The notes below the pieces were generated by a model. That model saw only the letters and a program-made list of their open reading frames with translations, ran no database searches and had not been told where the DNA came from. Of a stretch of 64,000 nucleotides of DNA, positions 11,196 through 22,514 are shown piece after piece. The stretch's first letter is position 1. Every line of letters begins with the position of its first letter. The translations under genes were made by a program, and so were the position numbers. Source of the DNA: Heliocidaris erythrogramma (taxonomy: Eukaryota > Echinodermata > Echinoidea > Camarodonta > Echinometridae); contig CM046856.1 in assembly GCA_025617745.1 (NCBI GenBank), positions 40,484,888 through 40,548,887 on the forward strand, read 5' to 3'.

Positions 11196-12220
11196 ATGTC
11201 ATTATTGGTTTAATTTATAGACCCCCGCCTCTAATTCTGAACTATTCTGTGATGAAATGGATTCATATCTTCATAAAATAGGCGATGAAAACAAACATAT
11301 TTTTTATGCTTGGTGACTTTAATATCAATTTCCTGCCCTCATCTGACAGCAGTAATTCAACCAATTTTATGCAACTAATGTATTCATATGGCTTCATTTC
11401 GACTATTAATAAACCCACCAGAAGAAATTCACATTCTTCAACAATATTTTTTCCAACGTACATAATAACAAAACCATCAGGGGATATTATGCTCTGAAGT
11501 TTCCGAGCGCCTACCCATATTTTTAACTTGTGAATGCAAACTATGTTGCCCTAAATCATTTGATGAATTTTTATATATCGCAAAGAATCCAAACGTTATG
11601 TAGAATTACTGAAACAGGATTTACTTTTAGAGGGATGGGCAGATGTCTACAATGTAAATGATGTAAATACTGCATACAAATATTTTAATAACAAATTACA
11701 ATATTACTATGAAAAGAATATCCCTCTAGGCAAAATTAAAAACAAGCGAATTAAACCCAGGAATCCTTGGATAACGAAAGGTTTATTGACATCATTACAA
11801 ACACGCAACCGCCTCTATAAATTACATTTACGCAATCCAACTGACACTAACCTAAAGACAAAACTTACCGCAATAAATTAACCAAATTGATCCGAATATC
11901 CCATAAATTACACTTTTCTAATAGAATAAAGAAGGCCAGTCCAAACACTACTGCAACTTGGAAAATCATCAAAGAGGTTATGGGAAAAAAGACAAATCCC
12001 CCACCCACGGATAATATGACACTAAATACATGATCCTAGTATTTATACAAATTCATTTAATTCATTTTTCACGAATATCGGCCCTGAACTCGCCAGCAAA
12101 ACTAATAGCCCTAACGCTCACTTTGCAGACCTTTACAGATCTTTCCGAACAAAACCAAGAGTCTCTCTTTCTAAACCCAAAACATCTCAGCGAAATTTTT
12201 AATATTACCCAATCTCTTAA

Positions 12221-12823
12221 AGGCCAAGTCCACCCTAATATCAAGTTGATTTGAAAAAATAGAGTAAAATTAAACAAGCGTAACAGTGAAAATTTCACTG
12301 AAATCGGATGTAAAATAAGAAAGTTACAGCATTTTGAAGTTTTGCATTATTTCATGAAACAGTGATATGATTATGTATAACATGGGCGGTATGCAAATGA
12401 GTGAACCGATGATGCCATGCACTCCCTTTTCCTTATGCATTTTATTACATGAAATATCATATATTTCATTTTTTTGCTTCAATAATGTAAAACATGGTTT
12501 GACTCCATATGGAACATGTAAAATCATCATTATTGTAACTTAATATTTTCATACAAGGAAGGGATTCTTTAATATCACATCTACAAAAATTGAAATATTT
12601 GAAATTTCATACAAAATACATGAGGAAAAGTAAGTGTGTGACATCGGTTCACTCATTTGCATACCGCCCACGCTATGCACATCACTGTTACATGAAATAA
12701 TGAAAAAACTTCAAAATGCATAACTTTATTTTACATCCGATTTCAGTGAAATTTTCACTGTTAAGCTCGATTAATTTTACTCTATTTATTCAAGTCAACT
12801 TGATATTAGGGTGGACTTGGCTT
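12221..12823. mobile_element. TTAA-flanked MITE inside the LINE
   Basis: The 603-bp element has long terminal inverted repeats beginning aggccaagtccaccctaat on the left and its complement (ggtggacttggctt) on the right. It is flanked by TTAA at 12217-12220 and 12824-12827. The inverted similarity extends more than 150 bp inward. No coding potential is seen. The TTAA target duplication fits piggyBac or Kolobok superfamilies, and without a transposase the choice is open. Its removal restores continuity of the LINE translation. Confidence 0.85.
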
Positions 12824-13445
12824 TTAACAGCTCAAAATCTCATGGTTTCGATAAAATAAGTCTCTTTTAAAAGAAATAATCCACCCACTTGCAAAGCCTT
12901 TAACTCACATTTTTAATCACTCGTTATCACAAGGTGTTTTCCCTGATCTATTGAAAATAGCTAAAGTCAATCAATTTTCAAAAAAGAGGATCCGCACGAA
13001 ATAAGTAATTATCGTCCCATTTCCTTACTTCCAAGTATATCCAAAGTCTTAGAAAAAATTGTTTATAATAGGTTACATATATTTATCAATAAACACAATA
13101 TACTCAGTTCAAATCAATATCATAATAGCATTAATTCAAATTTATGACAAAATTACAAATGCCATAGCTAACAAAGAACATGTTGGTATATTCTGTGACT
13201 TAAGTAAAGCATTCGATATGCTGAATCACGCTATCCCCCTTTACAAAGTCAGTGATTATGGAATTTGGGGTCAACTACGTAATCTTATGGTTTAAAGATT
13301 ATTTAACACACAGAAGACAATATGTTACATTCAATGGATATGATTCTGATCCCTTTTTAGTTCAATGCGGTGTCCTTCAATGCGGTGTCCCCAAGGCTCC
13401 ATCTCATGCCCACTACTATTTCTTCTTTATGTCAATGATATAAGT

Positions 13446-13911
13446 TAAGTTAGTTCATGCCTTGATTTCATACCGGTTAGGTTTTGGAAATGCCCTTCTT
13501 GTCAATTTACCCCAGACTTTACTATCCAAGCTCCAGAAACTGCAAAATGCTGCAGCACGCATTGTGTCGTTATCCTCCAAACTCACTCACATTACTCCAA
13601 TTTTACGCTCATCACATTGGCTACCTGTGAAGGACCGCATCACCTTTAAGATTCTGCTGCTTACCTTTCATTGTATTCATGGCACTGCTCCTCAATATAA
13701 TATTTCACTTATTAAGCGCTACACCCCAACAAGATCACTTCGTTCTTCCTCTTCTGGCCTTCTCAATATACCCGAAGTATCTAAAACCTGGGGGGGGGGG
13801 GGAACGATCATATTCATTCACAAGCCCGACTTTTTGGAATAGCCTACCTGAAGACATAAAAAGAATGCGCCTTGAGCACTCCACAGAGGGGATTTGGCGC
13901 TATATAAATCA

Positions 13912-13942
<31 letters not shown>
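13446..13942 (+). mobile_element. L2/CR1-like LINE 3' fragment inside the first LINE
   Basis: The plus-strand translation gives the C-terminal end of an L2/CR1-type RT protein: GNALLVNLPQTLLSKLQKLQ, NAAARIVSL, HITPILRSSHWLPVKDRI, FKILLLTFHCIHGTAPQ, then FTSPTFWNSLPEDI. The 3' end is ggcgctatataaatca followed by an ATT microsatellite, a common tail of such elements. It is heavily 5'-truncated. A G-run near 13791-13802 shifts the frame. It sits where the older LINE would continue from its RT 'NDI' block to 'FADD'. Confidence 0.8.
13915..13942 (+). repeat. (ATT)n microsatellite tail
   Basis: About nine ATT units at the 3' end of the L2/CR1-like fragment. They are probably the element's own tail used in target-primed reverse transcription. 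Confidence 0.85.
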
Positions 13943-13945
<3 letters not shown>

Positions 13946-14030
13946 ACATCCATCTGTTCTTTCTTTTGTCTTATTTGCCGACGACACAAATATCTTTTGT
14001 TCTCACAAAGACTGTCACTATAGCAGTGTG

Positions 14031-14181
14031 TAGTGATGAACTGTAATATGCTTTATAACCTGCTTTTAAAAGAGTCTGATCATAAGACTACTACCAGGGA
14101 CATATATTTGCTCAGTTAGTCCCTGGTATGACTCATAATGAGTGCTTTGTTCTCCCCAAGAGTAACTTCTTAGAAGTAAAG
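14031..14181. other. Short unique-looking stretch
   Basis: There is no convincing LINE coding similarity here. A small inverted repeat (ccagggac / gtccctgg, about 14095-14128) is visible. The last nine bases (14173-14181, gaagtaaag) are the left target duplication of the neighbouring foldback element. Confidence 0.5.
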
Positions 14182-16114
14182 GGCTTGTCTCGAATGGGTG
14201 GGTTGCGGGAGCGGGATGGGAGCGGGAACGGGCACACCCTTTCGAGACAAGCCCCCCCCCCCCGGTTATCTTGAATGGACGCATTCCCGGGGCGGGGTCT
14301 TTCCTCGAATGGGTGTGTTGAGTAGACTTTTGTAACAGACGTCTTTTTGAGAAATTTTTAGAAAATGTAATAAAACAGTATCTAAAAAAGCTTTTGACAA
14401 GGAAATCATTATTTGTGCAAAATAAATAGGAGAATAGAATAATTATGGATTAAAACACACAGGGACGAAAGGGCAAGTGGCATAGCTACGATTTATTTAT
14501 TTATTTTTATTTTTTTGGCGTGACCTGTTAAATATTGTGAAATTGTGTTACATACATATGCTGACATAAGCCAAGGTTGTTTGTCATCTTTCCAAAACTA
14601 GAAACACCTATTAATGCCACTATCATTCTATCAATACCCACTATCAAAAGCCAAAACGCATATCAAAAGGTCGTTTGTACCCGGCCCCAACTCCCCATAC
14701 AAGGGGTAGGCCTATGCTTTTCAAAAGTGACCCCCTATCCCGGAGTAGTTGGAATTTGTTTTACCCCCCTATCCCGGGGATTTTCAGAGATATTGGACCT
14801 CCTATCCAGGCAATTTAGGAAATTAACCCCCCCCCCCCCCCCTCCTATCTCCGGGGAGTCTGCGAAAATTGACCCCTATTTACATTTTCCCGGGAAGATT
14901 TTTTTATCTTCCTCACTCATCTTGCTATTTTCTTACTCACCCACCGTAAAAAAATACGCCGCAGTGAATTAACATTCTATTCTGGACTGTCTGCCCGACC
15001 AGACCTTTGAATTTTAAATGAACATTCCATTATGAATTCATGCAACCTCATACATTCATTTGATTCTAACCAAAAACAAAGACTAACAAGATATTTGCTA
15101 ATGTATTTTGTATGGTGTCTGTGAATGTCCTGTTGAGTACAATTACACCGACAGACAAAACAATGGGAAACATTTGTTGATGTTATATTCAGAAACAGCT
15201 TGAGGGTGTATGTATGCAAAAATTAATAACGATCGATCGCTATGAATCAAGCTCTAATAGCATTTGATTGAAGTGGGGGGGGGGGGGGCTTTGTGTTACG
15301 GATTTTAGCGATTGATTGCCATCAGCGCTTGATCGGAGTTTAGCGATCTTTAGCGATTAACCGCTAAACACTCTTTATGCTACGGGGCCCAGGTCACGCC
15401 AAACAAAAATAATAATAAATAAATAAATACAAAAATCCTAGCTACGCCACTTGCCCATTTGTCCCTGTGTGTTTTAATGCATAATTATTAAATTCTCCTA
15501 TTTATTTTGCACAAATAATGATTTCCTTGTCAAAAGCTTTTTTTTAGATAATAATAATAAATAATAATACCTGGCATTTATAACACGCTTTTCCCATAGT
15601 GGCCCAAAGCGCTCACAATTACAGATATATATTACTACCCCGGTCATTGGATTCTGGCATGCCCGCACACAATGTATGCACATTCTCCACTCCCTGGGGA
15701 GTATTCCAGCAACGGGCAGTACAGTGACGCTCAAGTTGCTAAGCAAACGACATTAACCCATTTAACACCTGGGTGGAGAGTGGCAAATGTAGATTAACGT
15801 CTTGCCAAAGGACGCTAGTGCTGCGGTGGGATTCGAACCCTGGACCTCGTGGTTCACAGTCCGGGGACTTATCCGCTGATCCACAACACCTCTACACCGA
15901 TACTGTTTTATTATATTTTCTACATCTTTCTACATTTTCTACATCTTAGGCAAAAGAAAAATGAAAATGAAAATTTCTCAAAAATACGTCTGTTACAAGA
16001 GTCTACTCAACAACGTCTCGCTAGGAATGCGTCCATTCGAGATAACGGGGGGGCTTGTCTGTGCCCGTTCCCACTCCCATACCGCTCCCGCAACCCACCC
16101 ATTCGAGACAAGCC
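14182..16114. mobile_element. Foldback DNA element with 9-bp target duplication
   Basis: The left end ggcttgtctcgaatgggtgg and the right end, its complement (cccattcgagacaagcc), are flanked by a perfect direct repeat gaagtaaag at 14173-14181 and 16115-16123. Inverted similarity continues for several hundred bases: the 'acaagaaaatc' arm at 14330-14540 pairs with 15370-16060. The centre (14540-15370) has poly-C runs and no transposase frame. A 9-bp duplication fits Mutator-like elements, though other superfamilies are possible. A SINE has inserted into the right arm. Confidence 0.85.
15551..15900 (-). mobile_element. tRNA-headed SINE in the foldback element
   Basis: Read on the minus strand, it starts with a tRNA-like promoter (gaggtgttgtggatcagcgg, A-box like) and a B-box-like ggttcgaatccc near 15830-15841. 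A conserved body follows (caaagcgctc, attctccactccctgg), then 'ataaatgccag' and an ATT-rich tail at 15549-15569. The left arm of the foldback element lacks this segment, which defines the insertion. A relative is at 41075-41405. Confidence 0.8.
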
Positions 16115-16123
16115 GAAGTAAAG

Positions 16124-16783
16124 ATACCATCATTCTCATGCAAAGTGATGCAGTAAGGTGTGAATCATATACTGTAGCAGAAAGTTCAAGTTTTAGTTAT
16201 TTGTGGACAACTACATAAGCCCAATTGGGTAAGAACAGTATATTCCTATATTATTGTTTTGATATAAATCTGTTGTAGAATTAACATGAAGCTTTAAGAT
16301 AAGATAAATGTGTTTTAGTTGAAGAACAGACAAAGATATTATGTTATGGGTAGACATAGAGAGTATAGCGTATAATATGTAGCATAAGAAGGTTGATTTC
16401 TTTGTCTTTGATTAAGCATTTGAGTTTAATTTAGTGTTGTTGATATACTTATATAGTTCCATAGTTCTGCAAAGAAGAAGATGTATTATAGATGTACATA
16501 GAGCAAGCCTGGGTTTTTATTAGGACAACAAAGAGGGTCTGTACATTAGTTACCTCAGCGTAAGGGTGTATGAGCGGATTACTGTGTAATGTGGCCCCTT
16601 TCACATTCATCGTTTACTTCCTCCTTTGACGAGGTAGTTTACTGTACATTATGAATACAGGGTTCGTTCACATGGTATCTTGGTAGATTACAAAAAACAT
16701 TATGATACATTAACAGTATTAGTTAATCCATTTGCAGCTGTAGACATTTAGTTTATTATTTGTTTGTTCATTTTCATTACAGA
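16124..16783. other. AT-rich spacer, no gene seen
   Basis: About 660 bp of AT-rich sequence between the foldback element and B2. I see no coding similarity, RNA gene or clear repeat. Confidence 0.5.
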
Positions 16784-16815
16784 TTTGTAAAATCAGCACT
16801 GATTTTCTTATTTAC

Positions 16816-16955
16816 TATATAAATCTATATACCTACCTATTATGCTAGTAGTCTTGACTACGCGACCCCTTCGAGAACTTTAACACAAATGAGGCACAAT
16901 ATTGTGCGCACCCCCCGTAATCCTATTGTTCCCCTTCGCCACTCACGCGTGGCAA
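16816..16955 (-). repeat. 3' inverted terminal repeat of B2
   Basis: Inverted copy of 22376-22495 in the same element. Shared landmarks are ctacctattatgctagtag, tcttgactacgcgacccctt, cacaatattgtgcgcacccc and cgtaatcctattgttcccct. Confidence 0.9.
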
Positions 16956-17038
16956 CACGCAACGGCCATCTTCCTCTTTTGCGAGCAAGCCCAAGTAGAA
17001 ACATGTTGCTTCCAAGGTGAGGGGAAGGAGGGAGGGTC

Positions 17039-17135
17039 ATAGGTAGGTATATAGATTTATATAGTAAATAAGAAAATCAGTGCTGATTTTACAAATTTAC
17101 TACAATAAATCAAATATACCTACCTATTATGCTAG
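17039..17135 (-). repeat. ICR of B2
   Basis: The left half is the complement of this copy's own 3' outer end (16784-16850). The right half is the complement of its 5' outer end (22478-22514). The two halves abut at acaaat/ttactac, giving a direct reading of the circle joint for family B. Confidence 0.92.
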
Positions 17136-17139
17136 ACCA

Positions 17140-18180
17140 GTGCCAACTCAAGACCGGGAGGCATGTTTCAAGAGGAGAAGGGAACAGGAATACAAAGAAG
17201 ACACAGCGGCCTTCAAGGTAGCTGACGCAAAATAGCCTCACCTGCAGGGACATCCCTAAGGTAGCAGGAAATGAAGGAATTGGACGAACGCCAATAAGCA
17301 GTCTTCAAAATATCATAAAGCGTCACACCTTGAAAAAGAGCCCAAGAAGTGGTGACACTACGAGTGTCATGAGCATGAGGCTTACTGTCAGGCAAAAGAG
17401 CCTCTGTGCCAGCAGCCCTAATAGCCTCGACAATCCATCTAGAAATGGAATCAAGAGAAGCAGGAGAAAAAAAACTCTCGAGTGATCAGGAACAACTGAT
17501 CATCTTTACAATAAAACTTAGTCTTATCAATATACCATTTGAGAGCTCTAACAGGACACCAAACCTTGTCCTCCCGCACTGACGAAAATTCAGAAAGTGG
17601 GCAAGGAAAAAATCTCAACAGGGCCAGAGGAAGCTGTTTGATTCTTGGCAATAAAAGAAGCCTTAGGAATCAATCTAACACCTTTTCTCTCCCAGCAAAC
17701 ATGACCAGGAGTAAGACAGAGGACATGAAGAGTACTGCACCTCTGCCCAGAGGCAATGGCCACCAAGAAGAGCGTCTTAACCGTAAGATGGTGAAGCAAA
17801 GCTTCACCCAACGGCTCAAAAGGAGGCTTTGCCAGAGTGCTAAGACCTTAGGCAGACTCCAAGACGGGACTAACTTAGAACGAGGAGGACGTTTCAGAAA
17901 GAACGCCCGAATCAAACCACTCAACAGCGGGGAATTAGAAATCCCCGAATGAATGGCCCCGATCGCCGATCGGTAGCCTTGGATAGTAGAGATGAATCTC
18001 CCTTTGTCAAATACCGAGATTAGATAATCCGCAATTGGACCAATATAAGCCTAAGACGGGGTTTGATTTCGCTCTTTACACCAAAGGAAAAAGACCGAAA
18101 GACGGGAATTATAAATTTCCCTAGTAGAAACTCTACGACTGGACATTAAAAAGTCTGCGACTCTATCCGAGAGACCCGAC
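17140..18180 (-). pseudogene. Tyrosine recombinase remnant of B2
   Basis: Minus-strand blocks are SSRRVSTREIYNSRLSVFFL, LVPSWSLPKVL, SGQRCSTLHVLCLTPGHVCW, AHDTRSVTTSWALFQGVTLY (His-x-x-Arg box) and SNSFISCYLRDVPAGEA (nucleophile Tyr region). It lies at the 3' side of the element, just before the ICR. Broken. Confidence 0.83.
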
Positions 18181-19700
18181 TGTCTTGCAGATTCCCCAAC
18201 AGGGGCCAAGCAGTCAAATGAAGTGACTCCGGACTGTGGTGAAGAATCCCCGAGAGGGGTTGCAACACTAGATCCGTTCTTAACAGAAGAAGGAACGGTT
18301 GAGCCACCAAAAGGCTCATTAGCTCCGGAAACAAAGACCTCCTGGGCCAAAAAGGAGCTATCGCAAGCACCCGAGCCCGATCTTCCCTGATCTTCCGTGA
18401 GACTCGCGAAATCAGCTGGAAGGGAGGGAAGGCGAACCCTCGAAGATTCTCCCGAGAGAGAAAGTGTCCAGAGCCCACACTTCCTGGTCGCGAACACAGG
18501 AGCAAAGATTCGGAAGTTGGTGGTTCAGGACCGACACAAAAAGATCCACTTCCAGTGGATCCAGGCAACTGCGAATGCGGCAAAAGACCTCTGGATCTGG
18601 ATGGAGCATCCATTTTGATGGAAGACACCTGCCCCGGGACAGAAAATCTGCAATGAGGTTCTTCTGACCGGGGATGAAAGAGGCAACGGGTGTGATCGCC
18701 ATGCGACGACACCACCTCCACAGCTGGTGCTGCTAGGGCATTCAGGGAAGCAGAACGAGTGCCTCCCTGTCGATTGATATAAGCCGCCACAGTGACAGTG
18801 TCCGTGAGGATCAGAATGATATAGGGAAGAGTCCCAAGATGAGACCAATCCCCCGCGACCGTGCTGCCATTGCAATGTCCGCCCCACCCCAACCGAGAGG
18901 CGTCCGTCGAAAACCGAGATCGACGGAAGGGGGGTACGGAAGGACTTGCTTCGCGCGAGAAAGTCCTCGTTCGTCCAACGGGAGAGAAGAGACTTGATTC
19001 CTATTGGAACTGGAACCCGGACCAACAGTATCCTTGCCTTGTTTGTAAAACCTTAGGAGATGTCTCTGAAAAGGTCTCATAAGGAGCCGCCAAACCTCCA
19101 GAACATCTAGACTGGCAAGATAACCCAAAAACTGAAGCCACTGTCTAGCCTTGACCTTTCTGGCCAGAATGAGCTTGCGAGCCGCTGAGACAAAAAGTGA
19201 GAATCCTGTCTCGACTGGGCCGAGCCAACTGATTCCGAATGTCTCACACAGCCCCCAGAAAAACTGGGCTGCGAGTAGGAACTAACTCTGACTTTTCCCA
19301 ATTTATTAGGAAACCTAATTCTTGAGTAAGATTGACGAGCAAACGAGTCTCGTCCAACAAACGATCGTGCGACTCCACTAGAAGCCAGTCGTCCAGGTAG
19401 CAAAATAGCCGAAGACCGTGGCGCCTCAGTGAGGCTGCCAGCACGGTTACGACCTGAGTAAAAACCCGAAGGGCTGGGCGCAGCCCGAAGGGAAGAGCAC
19501 GAAAGTGAAAAGTCTCTGAGAGGAAGAAAAACCCTAGAAGATCGCGCGAAGCGCGATGAATGGGAACATGGAAATACACATCCTTGAGATTTATCAAGAC
19601 CGCGTATTCCTTCCTCTTGATCAACGGGAGAATGGAGGCGAGAGTCTCCATCCGAAAATATACTGAAGAAATAAATTTGTTTATTCTTTAAGCTCAGTAT
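18146..19700 (-). pseudogene. RT/RNase H remnant of B2
   Basis: The minus strand at 19244-19651 reads METLASILPLIKRKEYAVLI, LPFGLRPALRVFTQVVTVLA and CYLDDWLLVE, the RT palm with its YLDD catalytic motif. RNase H-type sequence (LGWGGHCNGSTVAGDWSHLG) and the FIPGQKNLIADFLSRGRCLP tail follow at 18400-18900. Broken in several places and overlapping the recombinase frame. Confidence 0.85.
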
Positions 19701-21937
19701 CCAACAAAGTTTTCCCGAGCGCTTGGGAATAACAAAAGTCGGAGAAAGGGAAAAAGACGGTCGGTCTCTTACCCTTTCTATAGCCCTCTTTTTCAACAGA
19801 GATGCGATCTCCGATGAGGCATGAGAACGAGCGAGGGCAGACATGTGAGGTGACCGAGTTCTTATAGCCCCTCCGGGGAGCGGGGCGGACAGATCTATGA
19901 AGAATCTGTCTCGTCCGACAAAGAGAACAAAAGCGTCCCCGGAGATGGCCTCCCAAGCGGGGAGAAAGGAACGAAGACGGCCACCTACCAAGTCGAGGAC
20001 AGAGGCCCGCGTCGACTTTCGTTTTTTTTTTCTGTTTTCGCGCATCGATTTCTCTTTGAAAAACCGTAGCAAATTGACCGCCAAAAAGCGAAGGACCCCG
20101 AGACGGAACATCCCTGAGAAGCGGTGCGATGTCCGACTCCTTAAACCCAAGGGCCATAAGAACCAAGACTCTGCGACGGTACGTGACCAAGGAGCAACTC
20201 CTCCACCCTAGACCCGAGGTCGGAGAGAAAACCTTGAAAAGCAGCCAAACGCATACCTGCTCTGACCTGGCTTTCAACACTACTCCAACGCTTATCCTCA
20301 GACTTAAAAGGGACAGAAGTTAGCGGATTGATCGCCCGCAAGCGACGATCCACCGCTAAAATCTCCGGAGAGAGAGACTTAGCTTTGAAAAAGCTGTCTT
20401 GGTCTTGGGAAACAAAGGCAAAGGCCTTACCATTAACTGCAACAGGGCGCTTAACTAGAAGCGCTGCTTCAATGCGGTCATACTCCAGCTTGAAATCCTC
20501 CGCAAGAGAAATACCCTCGGAGGAATCTTGCTGCCTGAACCAACACGAAGTCGAACCCTGCGCGCGGGCTGACTGAAAATCAGGGAGATATTTGGACAAC
20601 AAAGCAATCGCTTCTACCCCACAAAGGGCGAGACACTGAGGCTCTGCCTGCTCAAACGATTCGGAAACCGAAGCTTGAGAGGCCGCTTCTAAATCTGGTT
20701 CCGCCTGAATTGATTGGGACAAAGGACCGCCAACAAAGGACGAAACAGGCGGACCCTCCCATGGACCACCAAAAGTCTCCTCGCCCGGCGGAGCCCCAAG
20801 GGCCGCGGGAATAGGAGGCGCATGCGATCCCGTCTCAGACAATGAAGAATCAACCATAAAAGGCTGATTAGTCTCAACGTCAGACCCTAGAATAGGGACA
20901 GAAGCAGGGGGTTCAGTGCCCGGTACAAGGGACCAACCCTGACTCTGAGCAAACGTCCGCATCATGCTGAACATCTCAGATTGAGAGGATCTAGGCGGAT
21001 TAGTCAGGCCAGACGGGCAAGAGACAGGCAAAAACCTTGCCCCTTTTAGCCCCTTTCTTAGGGGTGGAGGGACGCTCACCTCCCTCAACGGGAGAAGTGC
21101 GCTGAGGTTATGAACCCAAAGTCTCGCACAAATTACCCATACTGGCTGAGCAAGAAGATGCAAGAGCCATGGGCTGGGTGCTGAAGGCACCCAGTGCGAG
21201 GGCGGACCGAGATGACCCGGTATTTGCCCACCGACTACTAAAGGCGTGTGAACTCGCTACTGAACCACTAGAGAGCAGCAATAGGAGAGCACTAGTAGTC
21301 GCGCACTCAGTGCGAGGGCGGACCGTGATGACCCGGTATTTGCCCACCGACTACTAAAGGCATGTGAACTCGCTATTGGACCACTAGAGAGCGGCAATAG
21401 GAGAGCACTAGTAGTCGCGCACTCAGGTGATAACACCTGTTGCTCCGTAGAGCGCCCATAATTGTTAGCTCGAGCCTCCCCATCAGCTGGCAATATAGAC
21501 AGCCCGGGCAGTACTCGTTCCCCCACTTGGCATCGGCCGGGGGCTAGGGTTTGAGAACCCAGACCAACATGGGCTGAGCCCGTGAGCTGCCCTGCAGTAG
21601 TGGCACGCGTCTCCGGATATAAGCGAGTCATCGCTACCGTGCGGGAAACAGACGTCCCCCCTTCTGGTCTTAACGACCGGGGGATTGGATTCGTGTTATC
21701 CAAACCACTAGAACCTGACGCCCCAAGTTCAACTAACGCCACCCGCCCCGAAGCCGCAAGCTCCGAGCCTGGCAAACTCTGCAGGGGAACACCACTGGGC
21801 AACTTACCTGCAGCCCTCCTCCCTCCCCCATGTACAGAAGTACTCGGGAGAGTTGTGGAGGGCCGAGTCGTCTTGCTAGACGACTCTTCGGAAGAAGCAG
21901 GTCTCTGCGACCTAGCTGCTTCTTCTTCCGAACTCAT
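19690..21937 (-). pseudogene. Gag-like remnant of B2
   Basis: The start is placed at 21937, giving MSSEEEAARSQRPASSEESS, followed by a long Ser/Pro/Gly-rich region. The more conserved C-terminal half (20141-21190) contains MMRTFAQSQGWSLVPG, SLSETGSHAPPIPAALGAPP, IALLSKYLPDFQSARAQ and VESQVRAGMRLAAFQGFLSD. The latter resembles the gag-like product of A2 in position and pattern. No zinc knuckle is visible. A short tandem duplication lies at 21195-21426. Broken. Confidence 0.7.
21195..21426 (-). repeat. ~115-bp tandem duplication in the gag region of B2
   Basis: Two consecutive units run from 'gcgagggcggacc' to 'agtcgcgcactcag' and differ at only a few positions, so the duplication is recent relative to the element. 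B1 and B3 have one unit here. Confidence 0.8.
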
Positions 21938-22375
21938 AACACTGCAATAAAACAGACAATAAAGTATACCAAAATATGAAATACTTTAACTGAGTGCAGG
22001 TAATAAAAATAAAATTTTGGAGATACGCACAAAAAATTTTCACAACAAAAAACCGTAACAACAAACACCGAACCCAAAGGCTCGGTGACAAACGGAAACA
22101 CCCGCAAACACATAGATATATCTACGTGGGGCTGACCGTGAAAGTGAAAAATAATTGCCAAGAAAGGAACAAAAAATCCCTTGCAATCGGCAAGTGTGAC
22201 TAATAAAACACAAGAGTACTATGATCTAGACGAATATAAGTACCAAAAAGTGCTTTAAAGATGCGAAAAAGCGCGCTGAAAAGATACAAAAAGACCTGAT
22301 TTCAGGAGCGCCGTGACTCGACATCCTAACTCGTCGGGGCGAGCAAGAAAGAGAAAGATGGCTGTTGCGTGTTGC

Positions 22376-22495
22376 CGCACGTGAGAAGGGGAACAATAGG
22401 ATTACGGGGGGTGCGCACAATATTGTGACTCATTTGTGTTAAAGTTCTCGAAGGGGTCGCGTAGTCAAGACTACTAGCATAATAGGTAGGTATAT
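22376..22495 (-). repeat. 5' inverted terminal repeat of B2
   Basis: Inverted counterpart of 16816-16955. It ends ctactagcataataggtagg and then tatatatgatttattgcac, which is the outer 5' end of the element. Confidence 0.9.
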
Positions 22496-22514
22496 ATGAT
22501 TTATTGCACTAAAT

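Larger units (their letters stand above)
11196..14030 (+). mobile_element. LINE (CR1/Jockey-like non-LTR retrotransposon), 5' part cut off by A1
   Basis: The plus-strand translation directly right of A1 starts YVIIGLIYRPP and continues FFMLGDFNINFLPSSDSSNS and FISTINKPTRRNSHSSTI, which are typical endonuclease-domain blocks. A pre-RT region follows (PRNPWITKGLLTSLQTRNRL), then RT blocks (SNYRPISLLPSISKVLEKIV, FCDLSKAFDMLNHAI, a GVP-type turn, FADDTN). Several frameshifts and an in-frame stop break it. It is further interrupted by a TTAA-flanked MITE (12221-12823) and an L2/CR1-like fragment (13446-13942). The upstream LINE half should lie left of the window, beyond A1. Confidence 0.85.
16784..22514 (-). 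mobile_element. DIRS family B copy B2, both ends present
   Basis: About 5.73 kb, bounded by the family-B 3' terminus (tttgtaaaatcagcactg) and the 5' terminus (gatttattgcactaaa). It is not itself interrupted by another large element. Order on the minus strand is 5' ITR (22376-22495), leader, gag, RT/RNase H, recombinase, ICR (17039-17135) and 3' ITR. No target duplication is visible at the flanks (cattacaga / ttgttatctg), as expected for recombinase-mediated insertion. The layout is complete but the genes are broken, with on the order of ten breaks. It serves here as the family reference. Confidence 0.92.

Noticed and set aside
13791-13802. Long G/C homopolymer runs (also 14827-14843, 15277-15289, 42766-42781) as functional elements
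   Set aside because: They occur in unrelated contexts and may be ordinary slippage or sequencing uncertainty. No consistent position relative to genes.
15830-15900. tRNA gene
   Set aside because: Only A- and B-box-like pieces are present, without a foldable cloverleaf, and they head a SINE with a body and tail.
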